A stretch of DNA of 64,000 nt, taken from assembly GCA_022509185.1 (NCBI GenBank), contig JAFLTS010000005.1:43949-107948 (forward strand). Direction: 5' to 3'. Shown here one piece after another: positions 43,964-53,100 of this stretch. The DNA comes from Muribaculaceae bacterium (GTDB taxonomy: Bacteria; Bacteroidota; Bacteroidia; Bacteroidales; Muribaculaceae). The position numbers and the translations under genes are program-made. The notes beneath the pieces are model-generated. The model was given only the letters and a program-made list of their open reading frames with translations, did not search any database and was not told the DNA's origin. Numbering within the stretch: position 1 is the first letter of the stretch; each line of letters starts with the position of its first letter.

Positions 43964-45385
43964 ATGCATATAAACGGCGAAGGAATCAGACTTACCATTC
44001 ATAGGTATATAGCAATAGTATCTGTTTTAATAGTACTTACAATGACAGTGCTCGACGGCACCGTTGTAAATGTGGCGCTTCCTATCCTTGCTACAGATTT
44101 TAAGGTTTCTGATTCACAGGCAGTCTGGTTGGTTACTATATATCAATTAATAATCACAATGCTCCTGTTGCCATTATCTTCCTTAGGGGATATATATAGT
44201 TATAAACGTAATTATCTGATTGGAATCCTTATTTTTACATTGGGATCGGCCTTCTGTGCACTTTCACAAAATTTTGCAATGATAGTGGGAGCCAGAGCTT
44301 TGCAAGGTATCGGAGCCGCCTTTGTTATGAGTATGAATGTGGCTCTGGTAAGATTAATATATCCTCCTGAATTCCTTGGAAGAGGTCTTGCTTTAAATGC
44401 TATGGTTATAGCTATAGCATCTGCCGCAGGACCAACTTTAGCGGGAGCAATATTATCGGTTGCCTCCTGGCAATGGCTTTTTCTGATTAATGTTCCTTTT
44501 GGAATTATTGCCTTTCTGATGGGTTATAGGTTTCTTCCACAAAATCCTTCACGAATTCATAAAGTAAAGTTTGACTGGTTAAGTGCCATCGCTAATATTG
44601 TTGTATTCGGGTCGATATTCTATTCTTTAGGAAATTTTGCCAGAAAAGGAGACGTAAGTCCCAGTGTGATTTTATTAGTATTCGGATTAATAACAGGAGC
44701 TTTCTATGTAAGGCATTTGAAAGGTAAGGAAAATCCCATGTTTCCGATTGATCTTTTGAAGATAAAACTATATTTATTAAGTGTGCTTACTTCAACAAGT
44801 TCCTTCATCGGACAGAATATTTCCATGATAGTATTACCCTTCCTTTTTTTGAATGGTCTTGGGTTTTCGGAAATTACTACCGGACTTTTAATGACACCAT
44901 GGCCTCTTGCCACCATGATAGTTTCGCCATTTGCTGCACGGTTTGTAGAAAAACACAATGCCGGTGCCACTGCGGCATGTGGAATGTTTGTATATGCATT
45001 AGGAGTGGTTTTCTTAATGTTAATACCCCAAGAGGGGGTTTCCGAATGGAACATTGCCTGGAGGATGGCTCTATGCGGATGCGGCTTCGGAATGTTTCAG
45101 ACTCCTAACAACATAGTGATGATTTCTGCTACGCCGGTAAATCGATCAGGAGCTGCCGGAGGAATGCAAAGCACTGCACGAATAGGTGGTCAGACATTAG
45201 GAGCCACAATTGTGACTTTGGTTTTTGCATGGATGTCTGTACCTACGGATGCCGGTAGTATTTCTAATGGAGCTCCCGGAGTACGGACAGGATTAATTAT
45301 AGCTTTATGTTTTGCCGTGTTGGCCGGGATATTTAGCTTTAGCCGTGTAAGTTCAATAAAGAATCAGAAAAGCAAGCCAGGGTAA
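43964..45385 (+). CDS. MFS multidrug transporter, DHA2 (EmrB/QacA) family
   Basis: The protein has 473 residues and about 14 predicted transmembrane helices, the DHA2 arrangement. The antiporter motif near helix 1 reads MTVLDGTVVNVALPILATDF in close form (LDGTVVNVALP). Motif A is SLGDIYSYKRNYLIG, and motif C-like AAGPTLAGAILSVASWQWLF follows in helix 5. It exports drugs or other amphipathic compounds by proton antiport. It stands alone with its own promoter and is not in the same strand or unit as the peptide-synthetase operon, so a link to that product is unproven. Confidence 0.93.
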   Translation: MHINGEGIRLTIHRYIAIVSVLIVLTMTVLDGTVVNVALPILATDFKVSDSQAVWLVTIYQLIITMLLLPLSSLGDIYSYKRNYLIGILIFTLGSAFCALSQNFAMIVGARALQGIGAAFVMSMNVALVRLIYPPEFLGRGLALNAMVIAIASAAGPTLAGAILSVASWQWLFLINVPFGIIAFLMGYRFLPQNPSRIHKVKFDWLSAIANIVVFGSIFYSLGNFARKGDVSPSVILLVFGLITGAFYVRHLKGKENPMFPIDLLKIKLYLLSVLTSTSSFIGQNISMIVLPFLFLNGLGFSEITTGLLMTPWPLATMIVSPFAARFVEKHNAGATAACGMFVYALGVVFLMLIPQEGVSEWNIAWRMALCGCGFGMFQTPNNIVMISATPVNRSGAAGGMQSTARIGGQTLGATIVTLVFAWMSVPTDAGSISNGAPGVRTGLIIALCFAVLAGIFSFSRVSSIKNQKSKPG

Positions 45386-45414
45386 GATAGAAGAGGGAAA
45401 AATTAGAAATCAAG

Positions 45415-45445
45415 TTTGAAAAATGAGAAATAGTTGTTAATTTTG
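45415..45445 (+). promoter_or_regulatory. Promoter of tRNA-Ser
   Basis: TTTG (-33) and TAATTTTG (-7) are separated by 19 bp, and the tRNA begins 12 bp after the -7 element. Confidence 0.75.
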
Positions 45446-45456
45446 CAATAGTTAAT

Positions 45457-45544
45457 GGAGTGATGCTCGAGTGGCTGAAGAGGCACGCCTGGAAAGCGTG
45501 TATACGCCAAAAGCGTATCCCGAGTTCGAATCTCGGTCACTCCG
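45457..45544 (+). tRNA. tRNA-Ser (anticodon GGA)
   Basis: The acceptor stem GGAGTGA pairs with TCACTCC. The anticodon stem CACGC/GCGTG encloses CTGGAAA, with GGA at 45491-45493 reading UCC/UCU codons. A long variable arm (TATACGC/GCGTATC stem) marks a class II tRNA, as expected for serine. The T arm is CCGAG-TTCGAAT-CTCGG. The 3' CCA is not fully encoded. Confidence 0.96.
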
Positions 45545-45550
45545 CCCAGT

Positions 45551-45584
45551 AAAGCCTGAAAAAACTCAGGCTTTTATTTTTTAA
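45551..45584 (+). terminator. Intrinsic terminator of tRNA-Ser
   Basis: A 9-bp stem (AAAGCCTGA / TCAGGCTTT) with a 6-nt loop is followed by a T-rich run. Confidence 0.82.
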
Positions 45585-45699
45585 AAGGAATGACGTTCCG
45601 TAATTTTCTTGGTATAACCTTGATATTTTTTAACATCAGGCGTCTTTTAAGAGGTTTTATTGCATTTAATTGTGGATTATCAAATAGTGAATTTCTATT

Positions 45700-46215
45700 T
45701 TAAGGATGCAAATGGAGGGAGTGGTGACATGACGTGATCACATATCCTTCAGCATGATTTATAATAGTTTGGAAAGAAGAAGGATTGTTAATAAGAATAT
45801 TTTGAATAGAAGTGCGGTCATCTAGTCCTTTCCCGGTCAGTTTATAATAACTTTCTTTCCTTGTCCATAGAATGGTAAATGCAAGAGCAGGATCCGAATG
45901 ATTTAAAATACAGTCCATTTCTTGAGGAGAAGAAATATAAAGAGCTAAATCTTTATCGAATGGATTGATACATTCTACATCTATGCCAACGGGATTATCA
46001 GAAATAATACAAGCCACTGCCTTTTTGCAATGGCTTATATTGAAATGAATATTATTCTGAGATGCAAAATAGGGCTTTCCATATTGCCCGACGGATATTT
46101 CCGGTAATTCTGAAAAGCCATATTTGTTTTGTAAACCACTTAGAAGTAATTTACGACTTATTTCTGATTGTTCCTTAAGACTGGTTTCCCTTTTTAATTC
46201 CTCAATATATATCAT
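45700..46215 (-). CDS. Sfp-type 4'-phosphopantetheinyl transferase
   Basis: The protein has 171 residues, short for an Sfp enzyme (about 220), with a reduced N-terminal half. The magnesium and CoA-binding motifs are PVGIDVECI and WTRKESYYKLTGKGL, and HFNISHCKKAVAC is the usual first block. It transfers phosphopantetheine from CoA to carrier-protein serines. As the last gene of the synthetase operon it most likely activates the three carrier domains of the NRPS. It overlaps the STAS gene by four bases (ATGA). No convincing terminator was found in the 115 bp before the tRNA terminator, only a 6-bp AAATAG/CTATTT repeat over the stop. Confidence 0.92.
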   Translation of the reverse strand: MIYIEELKRETSLKEQSEISRKLLLSGLQNKYGFSELPEISVGQYGKPYFASQNNIHFNISHCKKAVACIISDNPVGIDVECINPFDKDLALYISSPQEMDCILNHSDPALAFTILWTRKESYYKLTGKGLDDRTSIQNILINNPSSFQTIINHAEGYVITSCHHSLHLHP

Positions 46216-46514
46216 TTGATATTGAAAAGAGAGGAAAATCCAGTCATTGTGAAAACCTTTTTTATGTTATCATTGAGATTTTCAAGAGTAAGGGAATTCC
46301 CGTTTGGTTTGCAACTTTTAAGAAGGCTGAGGAATAACCTTAAACCACTTGATGAGATATAATTCAAATCCTTGCAGTCAAGTGTTATATTCTTATCTTT
46401 TGCTGTCAGCAATGGCTGGAATTCTTTCTCTGTTTCAAGAGCTGCCGATGTGTCAAGATCTCCTGATAAATTCACAAGAATATTATTCTGGTTCTCAGTA
46501 ATTGTTGTTTTCAT
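46212..46514 (-). CDS. STAS-domain anti-sigma-factor antagonist (RsbV-like)
   Basis: The protein has 100 residues and is a single STAS domain, the length of RsbV or SpoIIAA. The phosphoacceptor region is LNYISSSGLRLFLSLL, with serines at the position phosphorylated by RsbW-type kinases. LVNLSGDLDTSAALE is the conserved first strand pair. In partner-switching systems the unphosphorylated form binds and removes the kinase from its target. It lies 9 bp after the phosphatase gene whose substrate it probably is, and overlaps the phosphopantetheinyl transferase gene. Confidence 0.92.
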   Translation of the reverse strand: MKTTITENQNNILVNLSGDLDTSAALETEKEFQPLLTAKDKNITLDCKDLNYISSSGLRLFLSLLKSCKPNGNSLTLENLNDNIKKVFTMTGFSSLFNIK

Positions 46515-46523
46515 ATCCTTAGT

Positions 46524-48785
46524 TTATATTTTGGGTTCAGAATTAAATGATTTGGTCATGGAAAGGATATTAAGATTGCCAACCCTTCGGTAAGAAATTG
46601 AATCAGTTAGTTCCTTTACCAGAAACAGTCCCAGTCCTCCAATTTCACGAAATTCTAAAGTAGAATCGATATCGACTTCTTTTTCAACAGTGGGATCAAA
46701 TTCTCTGCCATTATCTTTAATCTCCACTAAGATTTCCTCCGGCTGAAATTTCAGACTTACAATTATTTTTCCTTTCTCGTCATTATCAAATCCATAATTT
46801 ATAGAGTTGGCAACTACCTCTTCTATCGCCAGTTTCAAATCATTTATAAAATTATCCGGTAATCCCTTATTTCTGCATATTTCTTCAACAAATTTATTTA
46901 GATTAGAAATTTCAGAGATTTCATTTCTCAAAGTTATAGATTTTTCTGTAAAATTATCAGAATTAAGGAATTTGAAGGCCATTAAAGTGAGATCATCGCT
47001 TTGTTCTGCTTTTCCCACAAATTCTTTTACTTTTGTTTTTATAAAATTAACCAATTCCTTAGGGCTTGTATCGGGATGTGATGAATAAAACTGACTTAGG
47101 TATTCAATCATTCTTTTCTCTCCAAATTCCTGCTTCTTTTCATTCATAGCTTCAGTTAGACCATCCGTATAAAGAAAAATTAAGGAGCCTTTCCTCAATT
47201 GAACCATCTGAGATTGAAAATCGAATCCGGAAAAAATACCAAGAGGAAGATTAGGGATCACATTTAACTCCGTCACTCCATTAGAATCCAGAATATAGGG
47301 AGCATCATGTCCAGCATTACAATAATTAAGCCTGCCGGTTTTCATATCTAAGACCCCTAAGAAAAGAGTAACAAACATATCCCGCTCATTAAATTCGATG
47401 AGAGTATTATTCATTCCTGAAACTATTTCAGAAGGAAAGATAGATTCAGCTGCCAAAGCACGGAATAGAGAACGAGCCACAGCCATAAACAAAGCAGCCG
47501 GTACACCTTTCCCACTTACATCTCCTATGCAGAAATAAAGATATTTTCCTTTTATAAAATAATCATAAAGATCTCCGCCCACTTCTTTAGCCGGATCAAG
47601 AGAAGCATCCACTTCTATAGTTTCATGAACACTTTCTATAAAATCAGATTTTGGTAGCATTCCCAACTGTATTCCTGAAGCAATCTCCAGTTCACTTTGG
47701 ATACGTTCTCTTTCAGATGTTACTTTTTCTAATTTCCTGATATTTAAAATAGCTCTGACAATAATCAAAACAAGAATCAAGAATCCCGCGATACTGAGCC
47801 ATAAAATGGTGACCCTCATCTTATGGAAATCACCAAAAATCTCCTTCTCGGAATTAATGATGGCTATAGACCAGCCTGTGTCTTGATCCACGGGCATATA
47901 GTAGGTGAGATATTTATCTCCTTTTTTATCGATTATGACGGTTTCGCCACTTTCTCCCGACATCATACCTTCGTTAAGTGGAAGAAAGGTATTGTTATCA
48001 TAAGCCTCACTCATCTCAGGTATGGTCTTTAGCAGGAAATTACTATCAGCTATCGACATCAATTGTCCCGTTCTTGAAAGGAGTACATGATAACTTGACG
48101 GATAAGCATATTCCGCTGCAAGAACCTCATCAAGCCAATTGAGTGAGATATCGGCATCCAATACAGCTACAATTACACCCTCCTTATCTCTAACCGGAAC
48201 GGAGTAAGTGGTCAGCATCATTTTTGCACCATCTTTGTCAAGATAGGGATTGGTCCACATGGGTTTCCCGGTTTGATAGGGTGTTTTGAAAAATTCACTT
48301 TGAAAATAATCATGGTCTTCCGATCCAAGTTGCATCATAGAAATATTTCCAAGTGAATCTCTTACCGCGTAAGCCTCAAACCAATGTCCTTCCTTAGGGA
48401 AATAGTCCTCTATAAAGGAAACGGAAACACCGGTAATCTTAGGATTAAGTTCCACAATGTTTTTGGCCACTCCATACATAGAATCCGGTTGAGTCAAATT
48501 CCTTATCACATCGTCAGTGTGATTTCTCACTGCAGTTTCCACTTCGTTGAGAATTCCCCTTATTGTGAGGCTTTTTGCAAAGAGTTCATTTTGCGAGCGA
48601 AGCCTCACATCCTCATTTATTTCTTTGCGTGTGAACTGATATTGGATTATATAAATGGCAATAAGCAACAAAGCTGCTACAACGATAAGAATTATACCGT
48701 TGGCACCGATTGCCTCATTTATCTTTTTAAGAGCCCCTTTTTCTCCTCCTAAAGAGGGTAAAGAGAAAGATAACTTATTGTTCAC
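46524..48785 (-). CDS. Membrane sensor with SpoIIE/RsbU phosphatase and RsbW-like kinase domain
   Basis: The protein has 753 residues. A first membrane helix (about 28-50) and a second (about 322-345) enclose a periplasmic dCache-like sensor domain (YPSSYHVLLSRTGQLMSI and related strands). A short coil leads to a PP2C/SpoIIE phosphatase with complete metal motifs GGDLYDYF (about 402), IGDVSGKGVPAALF, YTDGLTEAMN (about 537) and DDLTLMAF. The last 130 residues form a GHKL ATPase of RsbW type, with N-box AIEEVVANSINYGF, VEIKDNGREFDP and GGLGLFLVKEL. Phosphatase and kinase of the same STAS switch thus share one chain. It overlaps the upstream adenylating-enzyme gene by 11 bp. The signal sensed is unknown. 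Confidence 0.92.
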   Translation of the reverse strand: MNNKLSFSLPSLGGEKGALKKINEAIGANGIILIVVAALLLIAIYIIQYQFTRKEINEDVRLRSQNELFAKSLTIRGILNEVETAVRNHTDDVIRNLTQPDSMYGVAKNIVELNPKITGVSVSFIEDYFPKEGHWFEAYAVRDSLGNISMMQLGSEDHDYFQSEFFKTPYQTGKPMWTNPYLDKDGAKMMLTTYSVPVRDKEGVIVAVLDADISLNWLDEVLAAEYAYPSSYHVLLSRTGQLMSIADSNFLLKTIPEMSEAYDNNTFLPLNEGMMSGESGETVIIDKKGDKYLTYYMPVDQDTGWSIAIINSEKEIFGDFHKMRVTILWLSIAGFLILVLIIVRAILNIRKLEKVTSERERIQSELEIASGIQLGMLPKSDFIESVHETIEVDASLDPAKEVGGDLYDYFIKGKYLYFCIGDVSGKGVPAALFMAVARSLFRALAAESIFPSEIVSGMNNTLIEFNERDMFVTLFLGVLDMKTGRLNYCNAGHDAPYILDSNGVTELNVIPNLPLGIFSGFDFQSQMVQLRKGSLIFLYTDGLTEAMNEKKQEFGEKRMIEYLSQFYSSHPDTSPKELVNFIKTKVKEFVGKAEQSDDLTLMAFKFLNSDNFTEKSITLRNEISEISNLNKFVEEICRNKGLPDNFINDLKLAIEEVVANSINYGFDNDEKGKIIVSLKFQPEEILVEIKDNGREFDPTVEKEVDIDSTLEFREIGGLGLFLVKELTDSISYRRVGNLNILSMTKSFNSEPKI

Positions 48786-50130
48786 TACTTAGATTTGTGT
48801 ATTCAGGTATTTTCCCACCCTTCTCATTATGAAGCATAGGTTTCAAAGAATAGGTAACCTTGGCCCCTAAGCATCCGCTTTCATGGAAATATTCCTCCAG
48901 TTTCTCGCTCAAACTTTTCAGTACCTGATCCGGATCCGTTCCGGGATAACATACTCCTCTTATCTGAAGTGTATCAGGCGCGGTCTGTACTACCTGGAAT
49001 TTCATAAGTCCGGGCCATACTTCCGCTTTAGTTATTATAAATACCATTGTGAATTTCTTTCCGGCAAGTGTAAAAGACTGGAATGACCTACCGTCAATCT
49101 TCAGTTCAGGTAAGGAATTGGAATCTTTTGCCGGCAACACTTTAACACGGTCACCAACATAATACCGGATAATCGGTTGAACATAATTACTGAGATCAGT
49201 TACAAGAATTCCATGTGAGAACTGACTAGTGTCTTCTACAGGCTGAAGATTCTCATTCACCGGCTCTATAATCACCCAGTCTTCGTTCAATAACATAGTC
49301 TGACTTCTGTTAGCCATCGCGATCTCACCGCCTTCCGTCATACAGTAATTGTTGATTATTGGACAACCGAATGCCTCACATAATTCCTTATAGCCGGCAT
49401 CAGGAAGTAATTCGGCTGAATTGGCTACCAACTTCAAGTCTGCTTTTAGCCTTCCCTCTTTCTTTTCCTTTGCCAAAAGAATCAGAGAGGAGGAGTATCC
49501 GGTCAGCACATCAGGTTTGAATTCATTGAGACGGTCTACAAGAGTGTCTATATCTTCCAATACCGAAAGCGCCATCATATTATGAGTATAATCAGGGAAA
49601 GCTGCCAGTGCCCTTAAATATCCGTTATAACTTGAAGCACCTGGAGATGTGTGGATAACAGTGGCGATACGATACTTAGAAGGGTTGAGGATATCCGGAT
49701 CTATTCCCCTCATTAAACGCAGGTTAACTAACGCCCCATGAATCTTGTTATGATAATCGTCTCTTACCATCATAAGAGGTTTCCCGGTTGACCCGCTCGT
49801 CTGCAATGCCGTATACTTACCATTGAGCAAAGAATTATCAGAAACATCTCGATCGAGATAATTTCGAATTACTTTGACATTTAACTCAGGGTCAGTGAGC
49901 CATGCATCATAATTATCCTGCATATCTTTCTTTGTAGTGATTGGCAGGTCGGAAAGAGTGAAATTATCGGGTAAATCCTTATATAATTCTTTGAAATAAG
50001 GGGAATTTTCCCTGACATATTCCACTAACTCGTGAAGACGTTGATTCTGCAAGTTTAGGCGTTGACTAGAGGTGATTTTCTCACCTTCTTCAATCAATTT
50101 CACAGCATCTTTATAATCAATAGTTTTCAT
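48775..50130 (-). CDS. PaaK/CapK-like AMP-forming adenylating enzyme
   Basis: The protein has 451 residues, close to the phenylacetate-CoA ligase family (about 430). The P-loop is LQTSGSTGKPLMM (about 110). The pocket and adenine segments follow (ITGYSSSLILLAKE as VLTGYSSSLILLAKEK, NNYCMTEGGEIA), and a small C-terminal domain ends in TYSLKPMLHNEKGGKIPEYT. Family members activate aryl or other carboxylic acids as adenylates and load them on CoA or a carrier. Here the gene follows the NRPS by 51 bp and precedes the sensor gene with an overlap. It may supply an acyl or aryl starter unit or release or modify the peptide. Neither is shown by the sequence. Confidence 0.88.
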   Translation of the reverse strand: MKTIDYKDAVKLIEEGEKITSSQRLNLQNQRLHELVEYVRENSPYFKELYKDLPDNFTLSDLPITTKKDMQDNYDAWLTDPELNVKVIRNYLDRDVSDNSLLNGKYTALQTSGSTGKPLMMVRDDYHNKIHGALVNLRLMRGIDPDILNPSKYRIATVIHTSPGASSYNGYLRALAAFPDYTHNMMALSVLEDIDTLVDRLNEFKPDVLTGYSSSLILLAKEKKEGRLKADLKLVANSAELLPDAGYKELCEAFGCPIINNYCMTEGGEIAMANRSQTMLLNEDWVIIEPVNENLQPVEDTSQFSHGILVTDLSNYVQPIIRYYVGDRVKVLPAKDSNSLPELKIDGRSFQSFTLAGKKFTMVFIITKAEVWPGLMKFQVVQTAPDTLQIRGVCYPGTDPDQVLKSLSEKLEEYFHESGCLGAKVTYSLKPMLHNEKGGKIPEYTNLSSEQ

Positions 50131-50181
50131 GCGTAATAATTTTGGTTAGCTATTGAATGCAGGAGATAAGCTCTAACAATT

Positions 50182-53100
50182 TTAATCGAAGAAACCGAGT
50201 CCTTCAATCGCTGATATAAATTTGTCTACGTAATCCCAGGAAGTGACTGACCAAGAGAAACCGAGACGGTAGAGTACCTGCATAGTATAAGCGTTCTGTC
50301 GAAGCACATCAGAAGTTTTCTTACCTTTTGCCATGTTTTGATAAGCAAGGAGGCTAGACAACTGCCGCGCTTTGGCTGGATCTTCCTTAGCTTCATCCAG
50401 AGCTTTTGAAAATTTATCGATTTCCACGAATTTCACACCCTCTCCGATGTGCCTTAATTCGCTCAGCACATCACCAAACAACACATTATGATTGTTGTAA
50501 GGATGGAATACTATACATTCTTTTGGTGTGGTTGAGAGTGTTATAATAGCTTTGGCCACCTCGTTTATCGGTGAGAACTCAACAGTAAGGTCTCTTGATT
50601 CAAAAGGACAACAACCAAGCATGTTGTAAACTTTCAATCTACCCATGAAAGAATTTGTCTGGAAATTCACCTGGAATTCACCATCCGTGCTTCTTGGTGC
50701 AAGATTTCCAACTCTCATAATCTTAGCCACCAGGCCCTTTTTAGCAACAGTTTCAAGAACCAATCTTTCAGCAAGGAATTTGGAGAGAATATACTTATTA
50801 CCAAGATATTGACCCATATAAAGCTTCTCCTCGTTGAAGATATTACCCGGAGCGGGGACACCATTTACACTCATTCCTCGTGTACTTGCGGTAGAAATTT
50901 GAATCATCTTTGCTCCGGTAGCAAGGCAATAATCAATACAATGTTCAACACCACCTACATTGACATCTTCTATTTCGGTACCTTCGGCAAAATGTTTAAC
51001 AATTGCTGCACAGTTTACTAAAGTATCAGTATAAATAGATTTATCAATTGGTGAAGTGACATCTCCCGGAATTATATGCAATCTGTTCCCGAAAAGCTCA
51101 TCGAATGTATTTTCGAAATAATAAAACAAAAGGGTTTTCAATCTTTCTTCCGCTTCTTTAATCTCTTTAGCCCTTACAAGACAATAGATTTCAACAGCAT
51201 TGGAATCTATAAGTTCTTTAAGGATATGAATACCAAGGTATCCTGTTGCTCCTGTAAGCAAAACTTTACCAAGATTAAGAGATTCACCTAAACGGAAGGC
51301 CTCAAGATTATTTTGTTTCAGGACTGAATTAATAGCCGAATAATCATAATCTTTCACTTCATCTTTCTCTTTGTCTTCATCAGAAATTCCGAGAATAAAA
51401 TTAGCGAGTTTCCGAGGCGTGGGATTAGCAAAGACATCTCCATAGGCCACATTATATCCAAGTTTGTCAGTTTCAATAATCACACGGGTTGTAACAAGGG
51501 AAGTACCACCCAATTCATAGAAACTATCATTGGCCCCAACTTTATCCAGCTTCAAAATCTTAGCAAAAATATTGGCTATGTTCTGTTCCGTTTCATTTGC
51601 TGGAGCCTCATATTCACCGGATAGGGCAATTTCCGGATCAGGAAGGGATTTAACATCGGTCTTGCCATTAGGTGTAAGAGGGAACTTTTCCATTTGCAGG
51701 TAAGCGGTTGGTACCATATATTTAGTTAGATTCCTACCTAATTCAGTTTTAAGTTCCGTGATATCGATTTTATGGTCTGCTACAAAATAAGCTGCTAAAT
51801 GCTCCTCTCCCTTAATCTTTACAATTTTAACGACCACATTCTTCACTCCCGGAATAGAAGCTATAGCCGCTTCCACTTCTCCGAGTTCTATTCTCAATCC
51901 ACGAAGTTTAATCTGATTATCGGTTCTTCCAAGGATTTCCACATCTCCTTCTTGAGTCCATCTGGCATAATCTCCCGACTTGTAGATTCTCAAGCCTTGA
52001 TAATCTATAAATCTTTCTGAAGTCATTTCCGGAAGATTATTATATCCTGTAGCTACTCCTAAGCCTCCTATATATAGTTCTCCCACAATTCCCGATGGTA
52101 GTTCATTACCATCTTTATCTACCACAAATTCGGTGACATTCAGAAGGGGTTTCCCGACACTCACATGATCCGTGTGAGTGAGGTCTTTACAATTCGATGA
52201 AACCGTGATTTCAGTGGGACCATAAGTGTTAAAAATTTGTGCCTCAGGAGCTGCCGAACGAAGTTTGTCAAGAAGACCGTCAGCATATTTTTCACCCCCA
52301 CACATAATAACTTTGCACTGGCCTATAGCTTCTGCGAAGGCAGGAAGTTCCATAAACTGAAGCATTCTTGAAGGAGTAGTATTGAATGCATCGGCTTTCG
52401 TTTCTCTAAAGAGTTTAGAGAGTAAGATGGGGTTGGTCGTTTCCTCTTCATTAGCGAAAACTAGTGTAAGACCATTATTTAGAGCTGCTCCTATCTCTTT
52501 AAGACTCATGTCAAAAGATATAGTAGTGATTGAGAGGAGGGTATGAGCTCTTGTTGCCAATGCATGAATATGAGTATTGGCTGGATTGTCAAGCAGATAA
52601 TTTGCAATACTTTCATGGCGAAGCATCACACCCTTCGGCTTGCCTGTCGAACCTGAAGTATAGATAAGATAAGCTAGATCTTTAGGAGTGATTTCAAGAA
52701 CCGGTCGGGACTTATCTCCTTCAAGAAGAGTCTCAATGTCTATAGCGTTTGAAAAATCTTTGAGACGGTCGGCTGTAGTAATTACATAGGTAGCCTCGCT
52801 ATCGTTGAGAATATGTTGTATTCTTTCCACGGGATACTCCGGGTCGCACGGTATGTATGCACTTCCAGCTTTCATAACTCCATACATCGAGAGGATCACT
52901 TTCGAAGTCCTCGGTAGCAGTAGAGCTACTTTACTTCGTGGAGTCACCCCAAGACGAATCAGGTTATTAGCAATGCAGTTGGCGATATCGTCAAATTCCT
53001 GGTAGGTGTATTTGGCATCGCATGCAATTAAAGCCGGGTTGGATGGTGTGATTTGTGCAAAATATTCCACTGCCTCCTGGAAATACTGATATTTGGGTTC

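Noticed and set aside
45682-45700. AAATAG/CTATTT repeat as terminator of the NRPS operon
   Set aside because: The stem has only 6 AT-rich pairs, overlaps the stop codon and has no proper T-run. The true end of the transcript is unclear.
48384-48752. 122-residue plus-strand ORF opposite the SpoIIE-type sensor gene
   Set aside because: It is rich in Cys, His and Phe, as expected for the reverse complement of a real gene, and has no family resemblance.
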